DNA of 25,773 bases from Lachnospiraceae bacterium UBA7026 (lineage in GTDB: Bacteria; Bacillota; Clostridia; Lachnospirales; Lachnospiraceae), in contig DLBH01000035.1 of the NCBI GenBank assembly GCA_002494165.1, positions 21,359 to 47,131 on the forward strand, written 5' to 3'. The notes beneath the pieces were generated by a model. It was given only the letters and a program-made list of their open reading frames with translations. It had not been told where the DNA came from and made no database searches. Of this stretch, positions 1 to 6,587 are shown piece by piece (positions within the stretch are counted from its first letter, which is position 1; every line of letters begins with the position of its first letter). The position numbers were made by a program, and so were the translations under genes.

Positions 1-78
1 ATGAATAATATACATGCCTGTATTTACTGCATTTTCCTAATGAATAATATACATGCCTGTATTTACTGCATTTTCCTA
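1..78. repeat. 39-bp tandem duplication over a gene 3' end
   Basis: Two identical 39-bp copies at 1-39 and 40-78, each beginning ATGAATAATATACATGCC and ending TTTTCCTA. The second copy contains the stop codon (63-65) and last codons of the minus-strand hydrolase gene, so the first copy is a duplicate of the gene tail lying downstream of it. More copies may exist left of the window. Confidence 0.9.
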
Positions 79-764
79 ATGAATGCATCAAAAATAAGTC
101 TGCTGACAGCATCTGTTTTCCAGGAAAACTCCGGATGCCACTGGACGGCCCACAGGAAGGGGTGGTCAGGCATGTATACCGCTTCTATGATTCTGTCGCT
201 GGAGACTGCCATGGCTTTCAGGCCCGGGGCCAGGTCCTTCACCGCCTGATGGTGGTAGCTGTTAACAGGCAGGAAGTTTGTTCTCAACAATTCATATAAG
301 GGGCTGTCTTTTAGTACCCTAACCTCATGTATAGGAAGATGGGAAGCAATATGCTGGTTATGGTCCACTTCTGACGGATGCTGCAGGGGCAGATCCTGAT
401 ACAGGGTTCCCCCAAAATACACATTGATAAACTGGATCCCCCTGCAGATTCCCAGAACTGGCTTGCCTGTCCCAAGAGCCTCTCTAAGTACTATAGCCTC
501 CATCTGGTCCCGCTCCCGGCATGTGATAACATTTTCACCCAGAAGCTCTTCCTGATAGAGGTCCGGAGAGACATCCTGACCACCGGTAAAGAGAAAACCA
601 TCGCACATCCCTGCCAGTCTCTTCAGTTCTTCTTCATCCTGTGATAAAGGAAATATCACAGGGATTCCCCCAGCCCGGCGGATTCCATTCAGATATCCCG
701 GCAGCATCCATATACTTTCCTTTTCCTCATCCCATAAGGGCATCACTCCAATAACCGGCTTCAA
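63..764 (-). CDS. Gamma-glutamyl-gamma-aminobutyrate hydrolase-like class I glutamine amidotransferase (peptidase C26)
   Basis: About 233 residues with the layout of the PuuD-like peptidase C26 family, which hydrolyses gamma-glutamyl amide bonds in the cytoplasm. Visible motifs are FTGGQDVSP near the N-terminal third, the nucleophile elbow VLGICRGIQ carrying the catalytic Cys, a central HHQAV, and AVQWHPE near the C-terminus with the catalytic His and Glu. I chose the TTG at 764 because AAGGAGG lies 8 nt upstream; the GTG at 773 would sit on top of that site. The substrate is unknown and no polyamine genes are nearby, so a puuD assignment would be an over-call. The last codons lie inside a 39-bp tandem duplication. 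Confidence 0.85.
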   Translation of the reverse strand: MKPVIGVMPLWDEEKESIWMLPGYLNGIRRAGGIPVIFPLSQDEEELKRLAGMCDGFLFTGGQDVSPDLYQEELLGENVITCRERDQMEAIVLREALGTGKPVLGICRGIQFINVYFGGTLYQDLPLQHPSEVDHNQHIASHLPIHEVRVLKDSPLYELLRTNFLPVNSYHHQAVKDLAPGLKAMAVSSDRIIEAVYMPDHPFLWAVQWHPEFSWKTDAVSRLIFDAFIRKMQ

Positions 765-893
765 GACAGCCACCTCCTTCTTCTATTCCAGCTGATATAA
801 AAAAATAGTCCACTTGTGGGCTCCCACGTCTGGTAAAGTCACGCCAGTGACATAATTCCTCTCACGCGAGTGCTAATCTCCAGGAAGGTTTTT
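765..893 (-). other. Leader of the C26 hydrolase gene with small hairpins
   Basis: Non-coding as far as I can see. On the transcribed (minus) strand it can form two short GC hairpins: GTGGG/CCCAC at 816-827 with a 2-nt spacer, and GTCAC/GTGAC at 838-851 with a 4-nt loop. No known riboswitch is recognisable. Confidence 0.35.
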
Positions 894-1007
894 AATCTAT
901 AGGGAATCATTTGATCCATAGGGATTCATTTAATCCATAGGGATTCATTTGATCTATAGGGATTCATTTGATCTATAGGGATTCATTTGATCTATAAGGA
1001 ATCAAGG
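894..1007. repeat. 19-bp tandem repeat array, about six units
   Basis: Six consecutive 19-bp units start at 894, 913, 932, 951, 970 and 989. The consensus is GATCTATAGGGATTCATTT. Units 4 and 5 are identical, units 1-3 differ at one to three bases, and unit 6 decays in its second half. The array lies between the C26 hydrolase gene and the glutathione peroxidase transcription unit. It has no coding potential worth noting. Confidence 0.9.
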
Positions 1008-1020
1008 AATCTTTTATAGA

Positions 1021-1066
1021 TTAAAAAAAGCAGACACCGACGTCATCAGGCGCCTTTGTCTGCTTC
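1021..1066 (-). terminator. Rho-independent terminator
   Basis: The perfect 9-bp stem AAGCAGACA (1028-1036) / TGTCTGCTT (1057-1065) is followed on the minus strand by a run of T (1022-1029). It lies downstream of ohrR, the glutathione peroxidase gene and the 46-residue ORF, and would end that operon. A consensus promoter lies immediately upstream. Confidence 0.8.
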
Positions 1067-1072
1067 ATAAAC

Positions 1073-1101
1073 ATTATACTCCGGCTGAGCCGGTTTTTCA
1101 A
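1073..1101 (-). promoter_or_regulatory. Consensus sigma-A promoter pointing into the terminator
   Basis: On the minus strand, TTGAAA (1096-1101), a 17-bp spacer and a perfect TATAAT (1073-1078). The spacer contains the CCGGC/GCCGG hairpin at 1081-1093. The predicted start, near 1066, coincides with the first base of the terminator stem at 1065. The output would be a roughly 45-nt RNA, or read-through toward the C26 hydrolase gene. Confidence 0.5.
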
Positions 1102-1214
1102 TAAGCCGGAACCAGGAATCCTGTGATTTTCAAAGGAACAGATCCCTTGCCGCCAGGACAATCCCTGTCACAGCATCCGGTCAAAACCATTTCCCAGGCT
1201 TTATTTCCAAGGAT

Positions 1215-1355
1215 TTATTTCCTGACCAAACCTGCGCCTTTCTCATAGATTAATCTGCATTCCTGGGGAAATACTGTCTCATAGCGGGCTTTTTTGGCCT
1301 CCGGGTCGAAGAGGGACCACTCCCAGTCTGTCTTCCCGTAATCTTTCAGCTGCAT
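1215..1355 (-). CDS. Small 46-residue protein downstream of glutathione peroxidase
   Basis: An ATG at 1353-1355, 10 nt after the peroxidase stop and preceded by AAAGGG about 6 nt upstream, opens a 46-codon frame ending TAA at 1215. The product starts MQLKDYGKTDWEWSLFDP and ends AGLVRK. It is rich in aromatic and charged residues and has no membrane segment. Spacing and ribosome binding site suggest translation as the third gene of the ohrR-peroxidase operon, upstream of the terminator at 1021-1066. I do not recognise the family. It could be a genuine small protein or the detached C-terminal tail of a larger enzyme. Confidence 0.5.
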   Translation of the reverse strand: MQLKDYGKTDWEWSLFDPEAKKARYETVFPQECRLIYEKGAGLVRK

Positions 1356-1365
1356 GATATCCCTT

Positions 1366-1911
1366 TTACAGTAAAGCTTTTACACAGGCTTCCACTTGAG
1401 CCATGTCGGCCGTGGGCTCAAAGCGGGCCACTACATTTCCATCCCGGTCGATGATGAATTTGGTGAAGTTCCACTTAATGTCCGGCTTCTGGTCCCATTC
1501 CGGGTCTGCCTCCGCGAACATCTTCTCCAACAGGGCCTTATACTCGTGTTCACCAAAGCCCTCAAAGCCCTTCTGGCTCTTAAGATAAGTGTAGAGAGGA
1601 AGCTCATTCTCCCCATTCACATCAGCCTTCTTCATCTGGGGAAATGTTGTGTTGAAATGAATGGTACAGAACTCATGAATCTCCTCATCTGAACCCGGAG
1701 CCTGGCCCCCAAACTGGTTGCAGGGAATATCCAGAATCTCCAGTCCCTGGTCATGATAATTCTTGAACATTTCTTCGATGGGGGCATACTGGGGTGTGAA
1801 ACCGCAGCCAGTGGCTGTGTTGACTACCATGATCACTTTCCCCTTGTAGTCAGCCAGGCCTACAGTCTGTCCATCTCCACTGGTAATCTTATAGTCGTAT
1901 ATCATATTCAT
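1366..1911 (-). CDS. Glutathione peroxidase family thiol peroxidase
   Basis: 181 residues, the normal length for the bacterial GPx/BsaA family, which reduces hydroperoxides with a thiol donor (usually thioredoxin in Firmicutes). The peroxidatic centre is NTATGCGFTPQY with Cys36 in the selenocysteine position. CNQFGGQ (64-70) supplies the catalytic Gln and KWNFTKF (146-152) the Trp/Asn. Cys82 lies where the resolving Cys of the thioredoxin-dependent class is found. The start overlaps the stop of the OhrR-type gene by ATGA, so the two are translationally coupled. The position under a peroxide-sensing repressor implies induction by organic peroxide. The in-frame ATG two codons later is an alternative start. 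Confidence 0.93.
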   Translation of the reverse strand: MNMIYDYKITSGDGQTVGLADYKGKVIMVVNTATGCGFTPQYAPIEEMFKNYHDQGLEILDIPCNQFGGQAPGSDEEIHEFCTIHFNTTFPQMKKADVNGENELPLYTYLKSQKGFEGFGEHEYKALLEKMFAEADPEWDQKPDIKWNFTKFIIDRDGNVVARFEPTADMAQVEACVKALL

Positions 1912-2366
1912 TCCTCCATCCTTGATAATGCCTTGTCCAAAAGATACTTTAATTGTAACAATTCCTCCTTAGGCAGGTCAATACATCCCTGCATTAAAGA
2001 AGGAACTTCCAATGCCTTTTCCCTCAAGGCCTCCCCCTCCTCTGTAAGGGAAAGATATAACTTCCTCTCATTGGAGGCGGGCCGGATCCGGTAAATCAAT
2101 CCCTGCTTTTCCAGCCGTTTTAAAAGAGGGGCCAGGGTTCCCGAGTCCAGGTGGACCTTCTCCCCCAGCTGGCCTTCCGTCATCTCTCCGAATTCCCACA
2201 AAACCATCATGACAATATACTGGGTATAAGTCAGGTTCAATTCCTTCAGAGGTTTTCTGTAGAGGCGGATCACTTCCTTGGAACAGGCATAGAGGGGGAA
2301 GCACAATTGGTTTTCAAGCCGGATACAATCATAGGGACTGCCGGTATCCTGTGTAATATCTATCAT
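1908..2366 (-). CDS. ohrR: MarR-family regulator, OhrR-type organic peroxide sensor
   Basis: 152 residues with a MarR winged helix. The N-terminus carries LENQLCFPLYACSKE, nearly the same as the segment of Bacillus OhrR holding the sensing Cys (here Cys22), followed by LTYTQYIVMMVLWE and the recognition region LDSGTLAPLLKRLE. OhrR-type proteins repress peroxide-detoxifying genes until the Cys is oxidised. This gene is directly coupled to a glutathione peroxidase, which fits. I chose the ATG at 2366 because AGGAAG lies 7 nt upstream; a longer frame to 2414 lacks such a site. A second Cys at residue 28 could allow an intramolecular or mixed disulfide. Confidence 0.85.
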   Translation of the reverse strand: MIDITQDTGSPYDCIRLENQLCFPLYACSKEVIRLYRKPLKELNLTYTQYIVMMVLWEFGEMTEGQLGEKVHLDSGTLAPLLKRLEKQGLIYRIRPASNERKLYLSLTEEGEALREKALEVPSLMQGCIDLPKEELLQLKYLLDKALSRMEE

Positions 2367-2412
2367 AAAACTTCTTCCTGATTCCCTTGTTAAACGTCCT
2401 TTTGTTTCAGTC

Positions 2413-2448
2413 AATCTGATTAAAGTCCCAACCAGATTTCGTGATCAA
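2413..2448 (-). promoter_or_regulatory. Candidate promoter of the ohrR-peroxidase operon
   Basis: Minus-strand TTGATC (2443-2448), an 18-bp spacer and TTTAAT (2419-2424). A short inverted repeat AATC-T-GATT (2413-2421) overlaps the -10 and could be part of an OhrR operator, but it is too short to be firm. Confidence 0.35.
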
Positions 2449-2530
2449 CACTTCTGGTACTCCCCATAAACATCTCTTGACAGCCTGCATCTACCTTTAC
2501 ATGAGTCTGCCGCTGCCATTTAATATCTGG

Positions 2531-2564
2531 AAAAGGCCGCCTTTACGTTGAAAGACGGCCTCAA
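2531..2564 (-). terminator. Rho-independent terminator of the ferritin-like gene
   Basis: Stem GGCCG (2535-2539) / CGGCC (2556-2560), extended inward by CTTT/AAAG, followed on the minus strand by TTTT. It lies 27 bp past the stop of the ferritin-like gene. Confidence 0.75.
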
Positions 2565-2590
2565 ATCCTTTAATCCAAACTAAAATGTCA

Positions 2591-3037
2591 TTATCCCAGC
2601 TGCTCGATCAGATAGTTCTCCATGCCAATCTCTTCCATCAGGGAAAGATGCTGTCTTACCCAGTTGAAGTGGTCCTGCTCATCCACGATGAATTCCTGGA
2701 TCATGCTCTTGGTTACATAATCATCATCGAAAAGAGCCAGAGCCTTGCTCATCTCGGGAAGAGCCTCAGCAGCATCCTTGCAGTCATACTCAAGCATTTC
2801 CTTAATATCTGTAAATACCGGATACTCTACCAGCTCAACCTTAGGAGTAACACCCATCTCAATCAGGCGGGCATTGACCTTCTTAGCCTCTTCCCACTCT
2901 TCATCAGACTCTTCTGCAATCTTGTCAGCCAGCTTTCCAAATCCACGCTGTCTTAAGAGCTGGGCCTGAATAGAGTGCTGCTGTGAATTGCCAAACCATC
3001 CTTTTGCTAATTCCTGTAAAAATTCAACTTTTGTCAT
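2591..3037 (-). CDS. Bacterioferritin-like protein with degenerate diiron ligands
   Basis: 148 residues, all helical, aligning by eye over its whole length with bacterioferritin. The C-terminal half is convincing: EMLEYDC, then VDEQDHFNW with a Glu-x-x-His pair, then EIGMENYLIEQL, very like the end of E. coli Bfr. In the first half, the positions of E. coli Glu18, His54 and Glu94 seem to be Trp, Glu and Ala, and the haem-ligand Met52 is Trp. The protein may therefore have the ferritin fold without a full ferroxidase centre. It is monocistronic with its own promoter and terminator and sits beside peroxide-defence genes. It could also be a divergent ferritin-like family that I cannot name. Confidence 0.75.
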   Translation of the reverse strand: MTKVEFLQELAKGWFGNSQQHSIQAQLLRQRGFGKLADKIAEESDEEWEEAKKVNARLIEMGVTPKVELVEYPVFTDIKEMLEYDCKDAAEALPEMSKALALFDDDYVTKSMIQEFIVDEQDHFNWVRQHLSLMEEIGMENYLIEQLG

Positions 3038-3067
3038 TATAAAATCCTCCTTGTAAGAATAGTATGT

Positions 3068-3098
3068 TTTATATTGTACTCAATATTATTGTGTGCAA
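3068..3098 (-). promoter_or_regulatory. Promoter of the ferritin-like gene covered by a 25-bp palindrome
   Basis: Minus-strand TTGCAC (3093-3098), a 19-bp spacer and TATAAA (3068-3073). The segment 3074-3098 is an imperfect palindrome, with 10 of 12 base pairs matching in arms that end TTG/CAA around an A/T centre. It spans the spacer and -35, a typical repressor operator position. The spacer is longer than ideal. Confidence 0.5.
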
Positions 3099-3193
3099 CC
3101 TTTACTATCATTCTACTCAAAACAAGAGAACTTTCAATTCATAATCATCCCTATCCTTCTCATAATGAGATAAATCCTTAAGAATCTCTCATA

Positions 3194-3742
3194 TTACAAA
3201 AGATAGGGGTGAAGGGGCAGTGGCAGCGACTTCTCATAAACCTCTGCCAGTTCCTCCGCTGTCACATCATACCTTCCAAGAACCCACTCACAGGTCAGGG
3301 AAACCGTCCCCATGCAATAAAGACGCACATACATTTCCGTCTTCTGGTCCAGGCTCTTTTTCCCGGTGACCCTCAGAATGAACCGGGTCAATTCACTGCT
3401 ATTGATATCAGACATATAATGGATAAAAGAATCATGGCCGCTGGTGTGGAGGAAAAGATTCTTAAGCACCTCCGCCTCTTCCTGGAAATAGAGGGCTCCG
3501 TCAAGGAGGCTCTGCCTCCTCTCATAACGGTCCTGGTCGATCCGGTCCATAATCCCTGATATCCCCCAGGTATAAGACCAGGCGATCAGGTCATATTTAT
3601 CATTAAACTGCCTGTAGAAGGTTGCCGTGGAGTAACCGCAATTCTCCGTGATATCCTTGACCGTAATCTTATCGATGTTCTTGCTCCTAGCCAGTTCCAG
3701 GAAAGATTCTGCCAGTATTTCCTTTGCATTTTTTCTTTTCAT
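3194..3742 (-). CDS. TetR/AcrR-family transcriptional regulator
   Basis: 182 residues. The N-terminal TetR helix-turn-helix reads AKEILAESFLELARSKN, then ITVKDITENCGYSTATFYRQF, with the canonical tyrosine-phenylalanine ending of the recognition helix. The remainder is a helical ligand or dimer domain ending with an alpha-helical segment, resembling the DhaS-type subgroup of short TetR proteins. The ligand is not predictable. It stands alone, with the ferritin-like gene downstream on the same strand. A 13-bp palindrome lies 13 bp ahead of its start and may be an autoregulatory site. It is also a candidate for binding the larger palindrome at the ferritin promoter, though that is only positional reasoning. 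Confidence 0.88.
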   Translation of the reverse strand: MKRKNAKEILAESFLELARSKNIDKITVKDITENCGYSTATFYRQFNDKYDLIAWSYTWGISGIMDRIDQDRYERRQSLLDGALYFQEEAEVLKNLFLHTSGHDSFIHYMSDINSSELTRFILRVTGKKSLDQKTEMYVRLYCMGTVSLTCEWVLGRYDVTAEELAEVYEKSLPLPLHPYLL

Positions 3743-3755
3743 AGTCCCGCACCTA

Positions 3756-3768
3756 AATAATCATTATT
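3756..3768 (-). promoter_or_regulatory. Palindromic operator candidate before the tetR-type gene
   Basis: The perfect palindrome AATAATCATTATT lies 13 bp upstream of the regulator start codon. It resembles Fur/PerR-type A/T-rich boxes as well as small TetR operators. The protein bound is not decided by the sequence. Confidence 0.4.
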
Positions 3769-3982
3769 AAAAAATGAGATCAATGGCACTACCTGGCCAG
3801 GCAGCAGCCATCAATCCCATTGTAGCATATCCTTCTGCAAAAATCGCAATTATAGATATATTTCTTTTAGCCTTTTTCTTCCAGTCCTGTAAAGCACCGG
3901 CAAGGAGTTCTTCCTGAAGCCAGGGCAGCCAGGCCTGCTTAAATCAACTCAGTCCGGTAGCCTGCCAACTCTGCAGATTGTG

Positions 3983-4112
3983 GCATACTTAAGGCTTATT
4001 GCAGCTTGTGGACATAGTTAAAGCTTATTGCAACCTGTGGGCATACTTAAGACTTATTGCGAATTATGGGCATACTTAAGACTTATTGCAAATTATGGAC
4101 GTACTTAAGACC
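3983..4112. repeat. 29-bp tandem repeat array running into the tenA stop codon
   Basis: Four units of 29 bp start at 3983, 4012, 4041 and 4070. Each has a CATACTTAAGACTTATTGC-like core and ends in (T/A)GTGG or TATGG. A partial fifth unit (from 4099) covers the tenA stop codon at 4105-4107. A decayed half unit precedes at about 3968. The remaining intergenic sequence from 3769 to 3982 shows nothing I recognise. Confidence 0.9.
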
Positions 4113-4767
4113 TGTATGCATATAAGCTGTCCCAGAAACGATTCTCATATCCGGCACAGGTCTCAAAGCATGCGCAGAGTCTCTTCACCTCATCCTGACT
4201 CAGACCATGGGCTTCCTGGTCCACAAAGTCGATCCACTTCTGGTTGGACTCCACATATTCCGGGCAGGCGTAAGCGTCGAACCAGCTCTTATAGGGAGAC
4301 CTGCTGATTTCTTCCGGATACTTCTCCGTCATCACCTGGCCGATATAGGCATAGACCCAGGAACACTGGAGCAGGGCTGTCAGACCGGCCAGGAGACCCT
4401 GGTCATGGACCTGCTGACGCATATAATTTAAATATTCGCCGATGACCGGATTCATTTTCGTCTCTTTGATCTCCTGGTCATTTATGCCGATTGTTCTCAT
4501 ATTGGGGACATGGACCCTGTAAGTCTCTTTCTTCGTATCCTCTATGACATTTTCCAGAAAGGCCTGCAGGTCCGGGTCACGAGCCAGCCTTAGGATCGCT
4601 TGCAGGATATCGATATAATCCAGCAGATACAGGTAGTCCTGCAGCATATAATTGCGGAAACGGTCCTGGTCCAGAGTCCCTTTTGCCATGGCAAGGACAA
4701 AGGGCTTACGGGCAGCCTCTTTCCACAGGTCTTTTACCTGGTCATATAAGCGTTCTGACAGCTTCAT
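4105..4767 (-). CDS. tenA: TenA aminopyrimidine aminohydrolase (thiaminase II)
   Basis: 220 residues, the normal TenA length. The enzyme converts 4-amino-5-aminomethyl-2-methylpyrimidine to hydroxymethylpyrimidine (HMP) for thiamine salvage, and can also cleave thiamine. Key residues match the Bacillus enzyme: Asp44 in MLQDY, the catalytic Cys135 in ALLQCSWVY, and Glu208 in CAGYENRFW close to the C-terminus. It is the last gene of the thiamine cluster, 12 bp after the methyltransferase. Its product HMP would feed ThiD two genes upstream. Its stop codon lies inside a 29-bp tandem repeat. Confidence 0.95.
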   Translation of the reverse strand: MKLSERLYDQVKDLWKEAARKPFVLAMAKGTLDQDRFRNYMLQDYLYLLDYIDILQAILRLARDPDLQAFLENVIEDTKKETYRVHVPNMRTIGINDQEIKETKMNPVIGEYLNYMRQQVHDQGLLAGLTALLQCSWVYAYIGQVMTEKYPEEISRSPYKSWFDAYACPEYVESNQKWIDFVDQEAHGLSQDEVKRLCACFETCAGYENRFWDSLYAYRS

Positions 4768-4779
4768 AGTATAGCCTCT

Positions 4780-5481
4780 TTATTTTTCTGCGATAATGGC
4801 CACATAGCCTCCACTCTTATAGCCCTCTGCCACCTCTTCCGGCTCTTCATTAGTGTAGAGAGGATTCTTGATCAGGGTCTGGTAAAAATCGAATCTGGTC
4901 ACACCGAGATCTTTTAGCACATTGATCTTCTCCTCCGTGGAATGCCATACTCCCGAGGCGGCCAGAGCCAGGGGATAGGGCAGTTCAGGCATGGTATCTT
5001 TCAGATATTCATGGTCATAGGTGCCTAAGCTCTTGCCCAGCAGGTACATAAAACCAAAAGCACTCTCCTTGGGAACGTCCAGAAGAATCAACTTTCCGCC
5101 TTCCTTTAGAGCCCGGAGGCTCTTCTCATAGACCGGGGTCAGGTCCTCCATATAGCTGGAGCTCCCGTTGAAATAGATGATATCGTAAGCAGCTTCGGGC
5201 AGATCCACATCTTCAATCATTCCGTACTTAATTACGTTTACACCGCGTTTTTCAGCAATTTTACCCATATCCTCTGACGGCTCTATTCCCTCTACATTAG
5301 AGCAGTCTATATAACTTTCAAAAAGACCGCTGCCACAGCCCACAGATAATAGTTTCTTACCTGTGATATCTCCCAGTACTTTTTTAAATAGTCTCAGCTC
5401 ACTGGTAAAGAGATTGTCGTTTTTCATGAACCATTCGTCGTACTGGCTCGCATAGCCATCAAATTTCTGTTTTGTCCCCAT
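4780..5481 (-). CDS. Class I SAM-dependent methyltransferase in the thiamine operon
   Basis: 233 residues with a Rossmann methyltransferase core. Motif I is LLSVGCGSGLFE (about 45-56), an acidic end of strand 2 is at VEGIEPSED, motif II/III is YDIIYFNGSSSYM (about 120), and LLDVPKE follows. The segment FDGYASQYDEWF at the N-terminus is common in UbiE/small-molecule methyltransferases. It starts 2 bp after the thiD stop with GGAGG inside the end of thiD, so it is surely co-translated with thiD and tenA. No methylation step is known in the standard HMP/thiazole salvage route. The substrate is therefore unknown; a toxic pyrimidine or thiamine breakdown product is one guess. Confidence 0.85.
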   Translation of the reverse strand: MGTKQKFDGYASQYDEWFMKNDNLFTSELRLFKKVLGDITGKKLLSVGCGSGLFESYIDCSNVEGIEPSEDMGKIAEKRGVNVIKYGMIEDVDLPEAAYDIIYFNGSSSYMEDLTPVYEKSLRALKEGGKLILLDVPKESAFGFMYLLGKSLGTYDHEYLKDTMPELPYPLALAASGVWHSTEEKINVLKDLGVTRFDFYQTLIKNPLYTNEEPEEVAEGYKSGGYVAIIAEK

Positions 5482-5483
5482 GT

Positions 5484-6281
5484 TTAAGCCTCCTCCTTCA
5501 GTGCAAAATTATGTTTCAACGGTCCTGAACCTTTTCCCAGATCCAGCATGGCAGCCAGGGCTCCGGACAGGTAGCCCTTGGCCCTCTCTACTGATTCCGC
5601 CAATCCATATCCCTTTGCAAGATTGGAAGCAATAGCACTCGAAAGAGTACAGCCCGTTCCATGGGTATTGGGATTGTCAATCCTCAGGCCTTTAAACCAT
5701 ACAGGGTCTTTGCTCTCAGCACTGTACAGCACGTCATTGGCATCGTTGATCCTGTGGCCGCCCTTGACCAGGGCAGCACAGCCATACCGGTCATACAAGG
5801 CTTTTGAAGCCTGCTCCATGCCGGCCTCATCCTGGATGGTCATGCCGGTAAGGATCTCTGCCTCTGGTATATTCGGTGTGATCACCGTAGCCAAAGGCAG
5901 AAGCCTGGCTTTCAGGGTCTCCACAGCCGCCTCTTCAATCAGGCGGGCACCGCTGGTAGCCACCATCACCGGGTCTACCACGATATTCCTGGCCCCATAC
6001 TGGTCTAGTTTATCTGCAATGACCTCAATGAGGTCTGATGAGGAAACCATCCCTATCTTGACCGCGTCAGGGAAAATATCCTCAAATACCGCATCCAGCT
6101 GTTTCCCGAGAAAGTCAGGGGATGCTTCCATGATACCTGTGACGCCGGTCGTATTCTGTGCAGTGAGGGCTGTAACAGCACTCATTGCATACACTCCATT
6201 CATAGTCATCGTTTTGATGTCTGCCTGGATACCGGCGCCTCCGCAGGAGTCAGATCCTGCGATTGTCAATGCTTTTTTCAT
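5484..6281 (-). CDS. thiD: Hydroxymethylpyrimidine/phosphomethylpyrimidine kinase ThiD
   Basis: 265 residues, a ribokinase-fold enzyme that phosphorylates HMP and HMP-phosphate to HMP-pyrophosphate, the pyrimidine substrate of ThiE. It shows ALTIAGSDSCGGAGIQAD at the N-terminus (HMP site), VVDPVMVATSG (101-111), LVKGGH (171-176), and the anion-hole motif HGTGCTLSSAIA with the catalytic Cys211. I chose the ATG at 6281 because AAAGGAG lies about 7 nt upstream; the longer frame to 6305 adds residues not typical of ThiD. It is followed 2 bp later by the methyltransferase. Confidence 0.96.
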   Translation of the reverse strand: MKKALTIAGSDSCGGAGIQADIKTMTMNGVYAMSAVTALTAQNTTGVTGIMEASPDFLGKQLDAVFEDIFPDAVKIGMVSSSDLIEVIADKLDQYGARNIVVDPVMVATSGARLIEEAAVETLKARLLPLATVITPNIPEAEILTGMTIQDEAGMEQASKALYDRYGCAALVKGGHRINDANDVLYSAESKDPVWFKGLRIDNPNTHGTGCTLSSAIASNLAKGYGLAESVERAKGYLSGALAAMLDLGKGSGPLKHNFALKEEA

Positions 6282-6318
6282 AGTCTTCTCCTTTCTGAAC
6301 AGCATTCACTTTTCTATA

Positions 6319-6349
6319 GCGACAGAGAGTGGTGCCCCCGGTCTGCCGC
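6319..6349 (-). promoter_or_regulatory. Leader hairpin upstream of thiD
   Basis: On the minus strand GCGGCAGA and TCTGTCGC can pair (8 bp including one G-U) around a 15-nt GC-rich loop. The hairpin lies 38-68 nt upstream of the thiD start. No U-run follows, so it is not a normal terminator. It could affect mRNA stability or read-through from the upstream genes. Confidence 0.3.
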
Positions 6350-6391
6350 TGGTAAATATTACTGGCCATTAAATTTGTTTCATTTGAATCT

Positions 6392-6420
6392 GTTGTATTA
6401 CATACTTGTCTTATTGCCAA
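6392..6420 (-). promoter_or_regulatory. Candidate internal promoter for thiD-methyltransferase-tenA
   Basis: Minus-strand TTGGCA (6415-6420; five of six matches to the -35 consensus), a 17-bp spacer and TACAAC (6392-6397; a weak -10). If used, these three genes would escape the TPP riboswitch upstream of thiM. Confidence 0.3.
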
Positions 6421-6422
6421 TC

Positions 6423-6587
6423 TCTAATACAACAGACTAATCTTAAGACAGACTTGTCTTCTTATTATCCTCCAATACTACAAACTAATCTTAAGACAGA
6501 CTTGTCTTCTTATTATCCTCTAATACTGCATACTAATCTTAAGACAGGCTTGTCTTACTGTTAACCTCTTGTACTGCAGACTAATCC
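6423..6587. repeat. 48-bp tandem repeat array behind the HAD phosphatase gene
   Basis: Three 48-bp units start at 6423, 6471 and 6519. A partial fourth (6567-6587) ends 12 bp before the stop codon of the HAD gene, and a half-unit remnant lies at about 6401. Each full unit contains the near-perfect inverted repeat AAGACAGACTTGTCTT, so the transcript would carry three small hairpins. The array fills most of the gap between the HAD gene and thiD. Confidence 0.88.

Noticed and set aside
378..644. Plus-strand open frame inside the C26 hydrolase gene
   Set aside because: It is a shadow frame opposite a gene with clear catalytic motifs; it has no ribosome binding site or recognisable domain.
894..1007. 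19-bp repeats considered as a CRISPR array
   Set aside because: The units are directly abutting with no spacers, so it is a simple tandem repeat.
1361..1385. Short repeat CTTTTACA at the peroxidase stop codon, considered as another 3'-end duplication
   Set aside because: Only 8-9 bp match over a 14-bp offset; too weak to count with the other arrays.
5578..6372. 264-residue plus-strand frame opposite thiD
   Set aside because: It is the antisense of a strongly conserved kinase; its Ser/Ala-rich composition is typical of shadow frames.
6423..6587. 48-bp repeats considered as a CRISPR array
   Set aside because: The whole 48-bp period is conserved, including what would be spacers, and no cas genes are nearby.
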